This document shows, piece by piece, positions 36,008-44,779 of a stretch of 64,000 nucleotides of DNA. Both the position numbers and the translations under genes were made by a program. Source of the DNA: Acetobacter orleanensis. GTDB taxonomy: Bacteria; Pseudomonadota; Alphaproteobacteria; Acetobacterales; Acetobacteraceae. The notes beneath the pieces were generated by a model. That model did not search any database. It was not told where the DNA came from and saw only the letters and a list, made by a program, of their open reading frames with translations. The first letter of the stretch is position 1. Every line of letters begins with the position of its first letter. Location: NCBI RefSeq assembly GCF_001581005.1, contig NZ_LHZV01000063.1, positions 1 to 64,000 of the forward strand. The letters are read 5' to 3'.

Positions 36008-36825
36008 ACTACCGCCACGCCTTCCACGCCGGGAACTTTGCAGATTGCATGAAGCACGCGCTTCTGGTCTCGCTGCTCGGCCATTTTCTGCGCAAGCCCA
36101 GTCCCTTTATGGTGCTGGATACGCACGCAGGCCTTGGTCGATATGATCTGACATGCGAGGAAGCCGAAAAAACGCAGGAATGGAAAGACGGTATCGGCCT
36201 GCTGAATGAGGAAGGGCCAGACAGCCCCCTCGCACCGTGGCTGGAACTGGTCAAAAAAGCTGGTGGCCCCCGCTACTACCCCGGCTCCCCCCTGCTGACA
36301 TCCTTGATGCTACGCCCGCAGGACGAACTGATTTGTTGCGAGAAGCACCCGGACGACAAACGCAAACTCTATGGCCAGTTTACCCGCACCCCGAACGTAT
36401 TTGTGCATGAGCGCGATGGGTATGAGGCGCTGCGTGCACTACTGCCGCCCAAAACCGCTAAACGCGGTTTGGTGTTGATAGACCCACCGTTTGAAGAACC
36501 CGGCGAGTTCAGCCGCCTGCTTGAGGCTGTCCACACCATCCGGGCACGCTTCCCTACCGGGATGATTGCCATCTGGTATCCCATCAAACACCGCACACCT
36601 GTCAGAGCCTTCCATATGGCCTTGCAGGATGCAGCTATTCCGGACGTGCTGGTTGCTGAATTGCTGATCCGCAAACCCGTGGACCCGGACCGGCTGAACG
36701 GTGCGGGGCTAGTTGTTATCAAACCGCCTTATGGTTTTGCGGAACAGGCCTCCGCCCAGCTTAACCGGCTCAAAACCCTGCTGCATGCGGAAGAGGCCAC
36801 CGTTACGCAAATTACGGCGGAATAA
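36004..36825 (+). CDS. rlmJ: 23S rRNA (adenine-2030-N6)-methyltransferase RlmJ
   Basis: 273 aa. NYRHAFHAGNFADCMKHALL is the family hallmark N-terminus, DTHAGLGRYDL the SAM-binding region, and LIDPPFEEPGEFSRLLE the catalytic DPPF. Methylates A2030 in 23S rRNA. Coupled to tsaD by an ATGA overlap and closed by a bidirectional terminator shared with marC. Confidence 0.94.
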   Translation: MNYRHAFHAGNFADCMKHALLVSLLGHFLRKPSPFMVLDTHAGLGRYDLTCEEAEKTQEWKDGIGLLNEEGPDSPLAPWLELVKKAGGPRYYPGSPLLTSLMLRPQDELICCEKHPDDKRKLYGQFTRTPNVFVHERDGYEALRALLPPKTAKRGLVLIDPPFEEPGEFSRLLEAVHTIRARFPTGMIAIWYPIKHRTPVRAFHMALQDAAIPDVLVAELLIRKPVDPDRLNGAGLVVIKPPYGFAEQASAQLNRLKTLLHAEEATVTQITAE

Positions 36826-36837
36826 ACATTCGGCCAC

Positions 36838-36877
36838 AAAAAAAAGCAGCGTCACAGGGCCCGTGACGCTGCCTTTT
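36838..36877. terminator. Bidirectional terminator between rlmJ and marC
   Basis: GCAGCGTCAC (36846-36855) and GTGACGCTGC (36863-36872) form a perfect 10-bp stem with a 7-base loop. A run of eight A lies on one side and CTTTT on the other, so it can stop transcription from both convergent genes. Confidence 0.92.
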
Positions 36878-36899
36878 AAGAAAGGCTTGAAAACCCGTC

Positions 36900-37628
36900 T
36901 CAGCCCGCCGCTTTGATGTGCTGCCACATCTCTACGGCAAAGCCCTCCACACCAGCCGCCAGAATCTGCACGCCAATGCAGAGCAGCACCAGCGCGGCCA
37001 TCCGGCTGACAATACGGGTGCCGGTCACCCCCAGCATGGACACCAGCTTTTCCGAGCCGGAATAGGCAAGCCATACAATCAAAACAACGCATACGGCGGC
37101 GATGGTAACACCACCCTCATAGGCCAGAACGGACTTCCCCGGCGGGCAGCCTGAACCAAGAGCAATGGCCACGGCAATTGTCCCCGGCCCCACGGTAAAG
37201 GGCATAGCCAGCGGGAAAAAAGCGGCATCAGACCAATTGGGGGACATTACGGTCTTACCGCCCTGCAAGGCCTGCTTTTCCTTTTGCGCTTCCATGCTTT
37301 CCGGGCTTTGCAGCAGGTTCCATGCGCGCACGGCAACCACCGTGCCGCCCGCCACGCGCAGAGCGTCCACGGTCACGCCGAAAAACACCAACACCTTGCC
37401 GCCGCACCAGATGGAAACGAGCATCAGGATAAAGGAATAAAACGCGACCAGCCGTGCGAGCGCGAAGATTTCCTTCCGCGACCGGCCTGCCGTTGCCTGC
37501 GCAAAAATCAGCGCGGCCCCCAACGGATTGACGATGGAAAAAAGGGCTGGAAATGCCAGTAGAAAAGAGGTGGTCGCTACGCGAGCAGCCCCTCCGCTAA
37601 ACAGTGAGCTAGTAAAATGAGCCGACAT
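36900..37628 (-). CDS. MarC family integral membrane protein
   Basis: 242 aa from the ATG at 37628 (MSAHFTSSLFSG); an upstream start at 37643 would add five residues. About six membrane segments are visible, including SFLLAFPALFSIVNPLGAAL with the NPxG-type motif early in the protein, FFPLAMPFTVGPGTIAVAIA in the middle and ALVLLCIGVQILAAGVEG at the end. The family has no proven transport function despite its name. It starts 45 bp after the mprF stop and may be part of the lysS-mprF unit. Confidence 0.88.
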   Translation of the reverse strand: MSAHFTSSLFSGGAARVATTSFLLAFPALFSIVNPLGAALIFAQATAGRSRKEIFALARLVAFYSFILMLVSIWCGGKVLVFFGVTVDALRVAGGTVVAVRAWNLLQSPESMEAQKEKQALQGGKTVMSPNWSDAAFFPLAMPFTVGPGTIAVAIALGSGCPPGKSVLAYEGGVTIAAVCVVLIVWLAYSGSEKLVSMLGVTGTRIVSRMAALVLLCIGVQILAAGVEGFAVEMWQHIKAAG

Positions 37629-37673
37629 GCACGTATCCAGCAAAACCGGCCTCTTCCGAAGTCCGGCAAAAAC

Positions 37674-39734
37674 TTATTGCCCGGCAGATGCCGGAGACTC
37701 CACTGTCTTGCTTTTATAGGTAGCAACAAATTTAGAGGCGAGAGCAATATCGTCCGCCGGATAGCAGAAATGCAGCCCTGTGCCATCCTCCAAAGGCCAG
37801 ACACTCAGGCCAATATCATCATAAATGCGCAAAAACGGACTGCCGACCTGCCAGAACACAGGTTTCAGTCCGTCCTGCAACGCCAGATCCCGCATGCGCC
37901 AGATGGCGGATACACAATCCGCCTGCGCTCCAGCCGGGTCCCCTAACCCGACAAGAAACGCGCCACTCTGACGGACCGGAATAACGGCTTCACCGGCCTC
38001 ACCCGCCACAAAGCCTTTCGGATTCAGGTCCTGTATGGTTGGCAAAGCGTGGTCCAGCGTCATGTAACGGGTGAGCGCTTTCTCATTCCATGCACGGACC
38101 GTAATACGGCCCGGCCACATCAGGCGGCCAATCACCAGCAGCGCCAGCAACACAGCCAGCGCAATGGTCCATCGGGCGGCACCGGAGGCCGGGAAGATAA
38201 ACACCATCTGCCACCAGCTTGCCGCACCATGCCGACCGGCCAGCGCAATGACGGAGCCGAACAACAAAAGCAGGCAAAGCAGGGTTGAGGCCGAGAGCGG
38301 CTCACTCAACAGCCGTGCGTGACGGTAATAACAGGCGCGGAACGGGGCGACCAGAAAGGCCGAAAGCCCGAGCATAATGGGCACCAGAACCGTGTTCCCA
38401 CGCAGGAAGGTCAGTATCGCAGCCGTTACCAGCAGCACCAGCGTGCCACGCCATGCCAGCGTGACGCGCTGAGAAAGCCCGATGCCCAGACCAATCAGCG
38501 CAACACCCATGAGAGACAGAAGATAATTGCTGACAGACCCAGCGGCTGAGAAAAAGCCTTCCTGCACCACCCCAAACTTCGGCACAGGGTCCAGCAGCAC
38601 AAGGCAGATAAGCATCAGGCCACAGAGCGAGACCGTGCCCGTGGCTACCGCCACGGAGAAATCAGCCTCACTCTCCCGCACCACCTGACTGGGGCGGATA
38701 CGCACAGCGGCAGGAGTTTTCTGCTTCCTGAGCTTCTTCTTCGCGAGAGCATCATCCCCCCGCAGGAACAGCTCATGCCCTGCAAACATGATCCCGGCCA
38801 TAAAGAGCGGGATAATGTAGTAGAACAGGCGGAAAATCAGCACGACGCCAAGAATTTGCGGCGCGGGCATATATGGCCCGAGCGCGAGCAGCATTGCGCC
38901 ATCAAACACGCCCAATCCCCCGGGGACGCTGGCAACCAACCCGGCTGTGTAGGACGCAATGTAAATAGCCAGAAAAGTCCCGTAATCCACCCCGACATTG
39001 GGCGGCAACAGCACATAGGCAATGGCCGCTGTCGCTGCAACATCCGCCGCGGCAACAACAGTCTGCGCAACCGCCATCCGGGGAGAGGGCAGATCGACCG
39101 TCCATTTCCGGAACGTAAAGGTGCGAACGCGGAAAGCCATGCCGATATAGCCCAGCACACAGAGCCACAGCAGCACACCCACAACCGCCAGAACCCCACT
39201 GGGCACACGGCTGCCCGCCATAGGAATAACCTGCGGCTCCCACACCAGCACGCCGCCAATCAGCACAGCGGCCCCCAGCAGATAGGTGGCGGAACAGAAC
39301 GCGATAATCTGGGCTATGGCAAAGGAACTGACACCCCAGTTGCGATACAGCCGATAGCGCACAGCCGCCCCGGATACCGCGGAAAAGCCGAGATTGTGGG
39401 AGAGCACGTAGGAGCAGAACGCAGCAAAGGCCGTGCGACGGAAAGAAAGCTGCTTATAGCCAACCTGTGTAACGGCCAGCCGATCATAAAACGACAGGAT
39501 GAAGTAGGACAGAAACGTGCAGCCCACAGCCAGCCACAGTTGGTGGCCCGGAATGGACAGCATCGCCTGTTTGATGTCCGCCAGACGCAGGTGGCGCAAC
39601 TCATGCTGCACCACGCCAATAGCGGCTACCATCAGCAGCAGGCCGATCAGATGCGGCAGATGCTTCAGCCATTTCCGCCATCCCTGACAGTTCGGCTGCT
39701 GGCCCGGCATCTGTCCTTGTGGTGATGACGACAT
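37674..39734 (-). CDS. mprF: MprF-like lysyl-phosphatidylglycerol flippase with shortened transferase domain
   Basis: 686 aa from the ATG at 39734; a GTG three codons earlier is also possible. About 13-14 membrane helices make up the flippase part (VLSHNLGFSAVSGAAVRYRL, SVPGGLGVFDGAMLLALGPY). The soluble part begins near residue 545 with LTRYMTLDHALPTIQD and includes FLVGLGDPAGAQADC and LKPVFWQVGSPFLRIYDDIG. It stops soon after, where full-length MprF (about 840-880 aa) continues into its second GNAT subdomain. Lysine transfer to lipid is therefore doubtful. The gene lies 30 bp after lysS (class I LysRS), which makes the lysyl-tRNA such enzymes use. Confidence 0.85.
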   Translation of the reverse strand: MSSSPQGQMPGQQPNCQGWRKWLKHLPHLIGLLLMVAAIGVVQHELRHLRLADIKQAMLSIPGHQLWLAVGCTFLSYFILSFYDRLAVTQVGYKQLSFRRTAFAAFCSYVLSHNLGFSAVSGAAVRYRLYRNWGVSSFAIAQIIAFCSATYLLGAAVLIGGVLVWEPQVIPMAGSRVPSGVLAVVGVLLWLCVLGYIGMAFRVRTFTFRKWTVDLPSPRMAVAQTVVAAADVAATAAIAYVLLPPNVGVDYGTFLAIYIASYTAGLVASVPGGLGVFDGAMLLALGPYMPAPQILGVVLIFRLFYYIIPLFMAGIMFAGHELFLRGDDALAKKKLRKQKTPAAVRIRPSQVVRESEADFSVAVATGTVSLCGLMLICLVLLDPVPKFGVVQEGFFSAAGSVSNYLLSLMGVALIGLGIGLSQRVTLAWRGTLVLLVTAAILTFLRGNTVLVPIMLGLSAFLVAPFRACYYRHARLLSEPLSASTLLCLLLLFGSVIALAGRHGAASWWQMVFIFPASGAARWTIALAVLLALLVIGRLMWPGRITVRAWNEKALTRYMTLDHALPTIQDLNPKGFVAGEAGEAVIPVRQSGAFLVGLGDPAGAQADCVSAIWRMRDLALQDGLKPVFWQVGSPFLRIYDDIGLSVWPLEDGTGLHFCYPADDIALASKFVATYKSKTVESPASAGQ

Positions 39735-39764
39735 GTTCTTCACCCTGACGACAAGAGTGCGCGT

Positions 39765-41387
39765 TTACGCCTGCGGCGCGCGCAGGAGCGCCGCGTCAAT
39801 CAACGCAACCGTTTCCGCCACGCCATACAGGGCGATAAAGCCCCCAAAACGCGGGCCTTCCTTCTGCCCAAGAAGCACCTCATACAGGCAGCCAAACCAG
39901 TTCCGCAGCGGTTCAAACGCATGGCGCTTACCAATTTCAAACACCAGATTTTGCAGAGTGGCCGCGTCTGAGGCTTCGCCCTCATATCCACGCAGGGACT
40001 CCGCCAGATCGACCAGTGCTGCACGTTCCATGTCCGTCGGAGCACGGAAGGTTTTGGCTGGGCGCACAAAATCCGCGTAGTACGCGATAGCGTGGCTGAC
40101 GAGGTTAGCCAGCATCGGGTGGCTTTCCGGCGAGACGGTAGGATCATACCGCCGGATAAAGCCCCACAGCACTTCCGGCGTTTCCGCATTGGCTACGCTC
40201 GCCAGATTCAGCAACATGCCGAACGGCACCGGGCTGCCTGCATCCGTCGGGATATGGCCTTTATGGATGAACCAAGCCGGATTGGCCTTCAGGTCCACGC
40301 TGTCACTGTCCTCGGCCTGAAGCGCCTTGGCTTTTTCAACATGCGTCAGATAGTCATCCGCCGTTTTAGGAATCACATCAAAAAACAGCCGTTTGGCGCG
40401 CTGTGGCTGGTTGAACATGAACTGGCCGAGGCTTTCCTGCGGCGCATAACGCAACCATTCCTCAACCGAGAGGCCATTGCCCTTGGATTTGGAAATCTTC
40501 TGGCCGTTTTCATCCAGAAACAGCTCATAGGTCAGGCCAGCCGGAGCCGTCCCGCCCAGAATACGGCAGATGCGGCCTGACAGACGCACGCTGTCAATCA
40601 GGTCCTTGCCGGACATTTCATAATCCACACCCAGAGCATACCAGCGCATGGCCCAGTCGGCCTTCCACTGCATCTTGGCGTGGCCGCCCGTCACCGGAGT
40701 TTCAAAGGTCTCACCATCCGCATCGGTCCAGCGGACAGTGCCCGCTGCGGCGTCTATGGCGTCCATTTTCACCTGCATCACCTCACCCGTGCGCGGGTGC
40801 AGCGGCAGAACGGGAGAATAAGTCGCCCGACGGTCCGGTCCGAGCGTGGGCAGAATAACCGCCAGAATTTCATCATGCACTTCCAGCACCCGCTTCAGCG
40901 CGGCGTCAAACCGGCCTGATGTGTAGTACGTGGTGGAAGACGCAAATTCATATTCGAAGCCGAAACTGTCCAGAAAGCTGCACAGACGGGCATTGTTGTG
41001 TGCGGCAAACGACTCGTGCGTGCCAAACGGGTCCGGCACGCGGGAGAGCGGCTGGCCGATATAGTTTTCCAGCAGATCACGGTTCGGCACATTGTCCGGC
41101 ACCTTGCGCAGGGCATCCATATCATCCGAAAATGCCAGCAGGCGCGTCGGGCGGCCTGTCAGCGCCGTATAGGCCTGACGCACCCAAGAGGTCCGCGCCA
41201 CTTCCCCAAACGTGCCAATATGCGGCAGACCGGACGGGCCATAGCCGGTTTCCAGCAACGCGGGGCCTGCGGCCTCGTCTGGCTTGGTGGCGGCGCGGGC
41301 ATCCACATGCTCGGCAAGTTTTCGCGCTTCCTCAAAAGGCCATGCGCGGGGAAGAACGGGTTCGGAGGTTGAATGGTTTTCGGACAT
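39765..41387 (-). CDS. lysS: Lysyl-tRNA synthetase, class I
   Basis: 540 aa from the ATG complementary to 41385-41387 ([10 protein letters not shown]); the frame extends upstream without family resemblance. The class I signatures are [16 protein letters not shown] (HIGH-type) and [11 protein letters not shown] (KMSKS-type), and the cytosolic fold matches the archaeal/alphaproteobacterial LysRS rather than the class II enzyme. It charges tRNA-Lys for translation and also provides the donor for lysyl-phospholipid synthesis. It is divergent from the cinA-like gene and heads the mprF unit. Confidence 0.95.
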   Translation of the reverse strand: MSENHSTSEPVLPRAWPFEEARKLAEHVDARAATKPDEAAGPALLETGYGPSGLPHIGTFGEVARTSWVRQAYTALTGRPTRLLAFSDDMDALRKVPDNVPNRDLLENYIGQPLSRVPDPFGTHESFAAHNNARLCSFLDSFGFEYEFASSTTYYTSGRFDAALKRVLEVHDEILAVILPTLGPDRRATYSPVLPLHPRTGEVMQVKMDAIDAAAGTVRWTDADGETFETPVTGGHAKMQWKADWAMRWYALGVDYEMSGKDLIDSVRLSGRICRILGGTAPAGLTYELFLDENGQKISKSKGNGLSVEEWLRYAPQESLGQFMFNQPQRAKRLFFDVIPKTADDYLTHVEKAKALQAEDSDSVDLKANPAWFIHKGHIPTDAGSPVPFGMLLNLASVANAETPEVLWGFIRRYDPTVSPESHPMLANLVSHAIAYYADFVRPAKTFRAPTDMERAALVDLAESLRGYEGEASDAATLQNLVFEIGKRHAFEPLRNWFGCLYEVLLGQKEGPRFGGFIALYGVAETVALIDAALLRAPQA

Positions 41388-41552
41388 GGTGCGGAAGCTA
41401 TGAACTGCACCGCTCCCGGTCAATCCAAAAACACGCACGGCTTTGCGCGCCTGCATCGTTATGAGGCCATTGACCACAAGCAAGCACCGGCTCATTTTTC
41501 CTTAAGCCGCCTGCTCCCACCCACGGGACCACGCTGAAAGGACTGGTTTTTC

Positions 41553-42308
41553 ATGCGTCGCACCGCAGCCCTCATTCTGATCGGCAACGAGATTCTCTCC
41601 GGCCGCACCCGAGACGACAATATTCAGTTTCTGGCCACCCGGCTTGGGGAACTCGGCATTCCCCTGCGAGAAATCCGCGTTATTCCTGATATTCGTGAAA
41701 CAATTGTTGAAACGGTGACGGAACTCCGCGCCCGGTTTGATGAAATTTTCACCACTGGCGGCATTGGCCCCACGCATGATGACATTACTGCCGCCTGCGT
41801 GGCCGAGGCGTTTGGTGTGCCATGGGAAATCCACCCGCCGACCTTCACGCTTCTGGAACAGCATTTTGGCGCGGAAAATTTCAATGCTGCCCGTCAGCGC
41901 ATGGCGAAATTGCCGCGTGGCGCAACACCCATCCCCAACTCCGTCTCCATTGCGCCCGGTTTTACCATTGGCAATGTGCATGTGATGGCCGGTGTGCCGC
42001 GTATCATGCGCGCCATGTTTGAAGCCGTTGCCCCAACCCTTAAACAGGGAGCACCGGTCTTTTCCCGCACATGGCACACCACTTCCCTGTTTGAAGGCAC
42101 GCTGGCGGAAGGGCTGGAGGCAATTCAGAACAGCTTTCCAGACCTTGATCTCGGCTCCTACCCTTTCCACCGGGAAGATGGTCGGCGGGGTGTGGCGCTG
42201 GTCGCCAAAGGGCAGGACAAGGCAGACGTGGAAAAAGCCGCGCAGGCTATTCATGATCTGCTCAAAGAAAAAGGCGGCGCTCCCGTGGAAGGGGAACTGC
42301 CGCCCTGA
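41553..42308 (+). CDS. CinA-like molybdopterin-binding domain protein
   Basis: 251 aa. AALILIGNEILSGRTRDDN and FTTGGIGPTHDDITAACVAE are the MoCF/CinA N-terminal domain signatures, with VMAGVPRIMRAMFE further on. The C-terminal nicotinamide-nucleotide amidase domain of full CinA is absent, so this is the short single-domain form. Its function is not established; related proteins act on ADP-ribose or nicotinamide compounds, or resemble molybdopterin enzymes. It is followed by a terminator. Confidence 0.85.
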   Translation: MRRTAALILIGNEILSGRTRDDNIQFLATRLGELGIPLREIRVIPDIRETIVETVTELRARFDEIFTTGGIGPTHDDITAACVAEAFGVPWEIHPPTFTLLEQHFGAENFNAARQRMAKLPRGATPIPNSVSIAPGFTIGNVHVMAGVPRIMRAMFEAVAPTLKQGAPVFSRTWHTTSLFEGTLAEGLEAIQNSFPDLDLGSYPFHREDGRRGVALVAKGQDKADVEKAAQAIHDLLKEKGGAPVEGELPP

Positions 42309-42333
42309 AATCTTAAAGCATAAAGCGTTAAGG

Positions 42334-42356
42334 CCTGTCCGTTCAGGACAGGTTTT
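42334..42356 (+). terminator. Terminator between cinA-like gene and accA
   Basis: CCTGTCC (42334-42340) pairs with GGACAGG (42346-42352), followed by TTTTC. The stem overlaps the accA stop codon on the opposite strand. Confidence 0.65.
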
Positions 42357-43299
42357 CACGCCCCATGGCGAGGAACTTCTCGCGCCGCAGTTCCTTCAGC
42401 CGAGCCGGAGCCAGCGGAGTGAGCGCCTTAAGTTCTTCTGCCAGCGCATCATGCACGGAGGCCAGAGCGGCCTGCGGGTCACGCTGCGCACCGCCTACAG
42501 GTTCGGGAATAATGCGGTCAATCAGCCCGAGGCGGGACAGATCTTGGGCTGTCAGCCGCAGTGTTTCCGCCGCCGTGCTGGCCTGTTTCGGGTCACGCCA
42601 CAGAATGGAGGCACACGCTTCGGGCGAGATAACGGAGTAGATGGCGTTTTCCAACATCATCACCCGATCCCCCGCACCAAGGGCCACAGCACCTCCTGAA
42701 CCGCCTTCACCAATCACGGTAGCAATCAGTGGCACCGGGGCCTCCAGACAGACCGCAATGGAGGTGGCGATGGCTTCCGCCTGACCGCGCTGCTCGGCAT
42801 CAATGCCGGGCCATGCGCCTGCGGTGTCAATGAAGGTGAGAATCGGCAGGTTAAAGCGTCCAGCCAGCTTCATCAGGCGCTGGGCTTTCCGGTAGCCTTC
42901 CGGGCGGGCCATGCCAAAATTATGGGCCAGACGGGTTTCAAGGTCGGAACCACGTTCCGTGCCAATCACCACCACAGGCTGGCCATCAAAGCGGCCCATG
43001 CCACCGACAATGGCTTTATCATCCCCATACAGCCGATCCCCCGCCAGCGGCGTGAAGTCGGTCAGCAGGGTGTTGATATAGTCCTGAGCGTGCGGGCGCT
43101 GCGCATGGCGCGCCACCTGCACTTTCTGCCAAGGGGTGAGCTTGGCATAAATGGCACGAAGATGCTTCTCCGCCTTTTCTGAAAGGCGAGCCGTTTCTTC
43201 GGCGATATTGACCCCGTCGGGGTCGGTCATTTGCCGCAGCTCGTCGATCTTGTTTTCAAGTTCGGCGACGGGCTTCTCGAAATCCAGGAACTGACGCAT
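42343..43299 (-). CDS. accA: Acetyl-CoA carboxylase carboxyltransferase subunit alpha
   Basis: 318 aa from the ATG at 43299 (MRQFLDFEKPVAELENKIDE, the standard AccA start). Transfers the carboxyl group from carboxybiotin to acetyl-CoA, with AccD, to start fatty acid synthesis. Family blocks: QRPHAQDYINTLLTDFTPLA, FGMARPEGYRKAQRLMKLA, FIDTAGAWPGIDAEQRGQAE and IGEGGSGGAVALGAGDRVMM. The accD gene is not in the window. It lies 59 bp downstream of xerD. Confidence 0.96.
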   Translation of the reverse strand: MRQFLDFEKPVAELENKIDELRQMTDPDGVNIAEETARLSEKAEKHLRAIYAKLTPWQKVQVARHAQRPHAQDYINTLLTDFTPLAGDRLYGDDKAIVGGMGRFDGQPVVVIGTERGSDLETRLAHNFGMARPEGYRKAQRLMKLAGRFNLPILTFIDTAGAWPGIDAEQRGQAEAIATSIAVCLEAPVPLIATVIGEGGSGGAVALGAGDRVMMLENAIYSVISPEACASILWRDPKQASTAAETLRLTAQDLSRLGLIDRIIPEPVGGAQRDPQAALASVHDALAEELKALTPLAPARLKELRREKFLAMGRENLS

Positions 43300-43358
43300 G
43301 GCCAAGCGGATAGCACAGCCACACGTAAAACCAAGCCACTTCGTGCATGGTGTGTCGT

Positions 43359-44297
43359 TTATGCCGTTTTTTCGCCCTGTCTGACGTTCTCAGATGACAA
43401 CGGATGGAAAGACTCCACCGCCTGCTTCAGCCGCTCTGTCTGCACATGCGTATAGATTTGCGTGGTGGCGATATCGGCGTGCCCCAGCAGTATTTGCAAA
43501 GCCCGCAGGTCCGCTCCATGAGCTAGCAGATGCGTGGCAAAGGAGTGGCGCAGGACGTGGGGTGAAAGCCGGGCCGGGTCCAACCCAGCCTGTAAGCCCA
43601 CTTCATAAAGAATTTTATCAAAAGCCTGCCGGGTCAGTGCTCTTTTCGGGTCACGCCCCGGAAACAGATACGGGCTGGCTTTTTGTGCATCCAGCGCCAG
43701 CAGAGCCTGTGCGACCTCACGCGCGCTGTCAGACAGCGGCACCAGCCGCTCCCGACCGCCCTTCCCGCGCACCACCAACATCTGCCGTTCACCGGCAAGG
43801 GCTTCTCGCGGGAGGGAGAGGAGTTCTGAAATCCGCAAGCCGGACGCATAGAGCAGTTCCAGCGCCGCCCGTGCGACCAGACCGCGCCGCCGCTTGGCCT
43901 CCGATGCCTCTGGCGAGACCGCGCAGGCCTCAATGAGGGCTACAACCTCCGATTCGGAAAGGAAATGCGGCAGCGAAGCTTCAGGCCGAGGCGCATCGAG
44001 ATGCGCTGCCGGATTATCGGCCCGTAGTCCTTCCCGCAGCAGAAACAGATAGAATTGTTTAATGCAGGACAATCTGCGGGCCACCGTGCGGCGGGCCTGC
44101 CCGCTTCGGCCCATATCCGCCATCCAGTCCGCCAGCCCTGTGGCGCTGGCATGCAGAAGAGACTCGCCCCGGCTAGCCAGAGACTCCTCACAGCTTGTTA
44201 GGTCCGCCGTGTACGCGGCCAGAGTGTTGGGTGCGGCGGCCCGTTCAGCCGCCAGCATTTCCAGAAACAGATCTGTGCCGCGGGCGTCCGTGCTCAC
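43359..44297 (-). CDS. xerD: Tyrosine recombinase XerD/XerC
   Basis: 312 aa, GTG start. The N-terminal SAM-like core-binding domain (FLEMLAAERAAAPNTLAAYT) is followed by the catalytic domain. The Arg is in YASGLRISELLSL, Lys in VVRGKGGRERLVPL, HxLR in SPHVLRHSFATHLL, His in LLGHADIATTQIYTHV, and the Tyr nucleophile in that last block. Resolves chromosome dimers at dif with its partner. The start overlaps the stop of the Pro/Ala-rich gene by 4 bp. Assignment to XerD rather than XerC is by overall likeness and is not certain. Confidence 0.9.
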   Translation of the reverse strand: MSTDARGTDLFLEMLAAERAAAPNTLAAYTADLTSCEESLASRGESLLHASATGLADWMADMGRSGQARRTVARRLSCIKQFYLFLLREGLRADNPAAHLDAPRPEASLPHFLSESEVVALIEACAVSPEASEAKRRRGLVARAALELLYASGLRISELLSLPREALAGERQMLVVRGKGGRERLVPLSDSAREVAQALLALDAQKASPYLFPGRDPKRALTRQAFDKILYEVGLQAGLDPARLSPHVLRHSFATHLLAHGADLRALQILLGHADIATTQIYTHVQTERLKQAVESFHPLSSENVRQGEKTA

Positions 44298-44716
44298 GGA
44301 TGCGCGGGAGACGCCGGAACAGGCACGGGAGCCGCTGCCGGAGCAGTTTTCCCAGCAGACGGTGCGGGGGCCGGCGCAGCAGCAGGCGCGGAAGCAGGCA
44401 CCTGAGCCGACACTGCGGGTGTCGCGGTAACAACCGGGCCAGCCGGACCAGCAGGAACCAGAGCAGCGGCAGACGGAGCCGAAGTGGCAGGCTGTGCGCC
44501 CGCGGCGGGAGCCGTCCCGGCCGGGGTTACGGAAGGCCCGGCAGGCGGCACGGGCACAAGTGCTGCAGCAGGCGAGGCAACAGGCGCAGCGGCTAGCGGA
44601 ATGTCCCTATGCACAGCCTGCGGCACTGGCGGATGGCCGGACAAACCAAGGGCTGTCAGCCCTCCAACAAAAGCAACGCAGATAACGGCAGCAACCAGAA
44701 GAACCACGCGGTTCAT
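44294..44716 (-). CDS. Pro/Ala-rich membrane-anchored protein of unknown function
   Basis: 140 aa from the ATG complementary to 44714-44716, which has GGAG 8-9 bases upstream; an ATG at 44731 has none. [20 protein letters not shown] is a single membrane segment. The remainder is almost wholly Ala, Pro and Val with scattered Ser/Thr, so it probably forms an extended periplasmic stalk. No domain is recognised. It overlaps xerD by 4 bp (GTGA) and is divergent from aroKB, whose start is 63 bp away. Confidence 0.65.
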   Translation of the reverse strand: MNRVVLLVAAVICVAFVGGLTALGLSGHPPVPQAVHRDIPLAAAPVASPAAALVPVPPAGPSVTPAGTAPAAGAQPATSAPSAAALVPAGPAGPVVTATPAVSAQVPASAPAAAPAPAPSAGKTAPAAAPVPVPASPAHP

Positions 44717-44779
44717 ATGTTTTGGCTCCATAACAACTCAATAGGTACGTTCTTCCTGCTCTATGGTAAGCTGCGTTTC

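Noticed and set aside
38775-39725. A 316-codon plus-strand open frame opposite mprF
   Set aside because: Highly polar His/Gln/Arg-rich product antisense to membrane helices; no family likeness.
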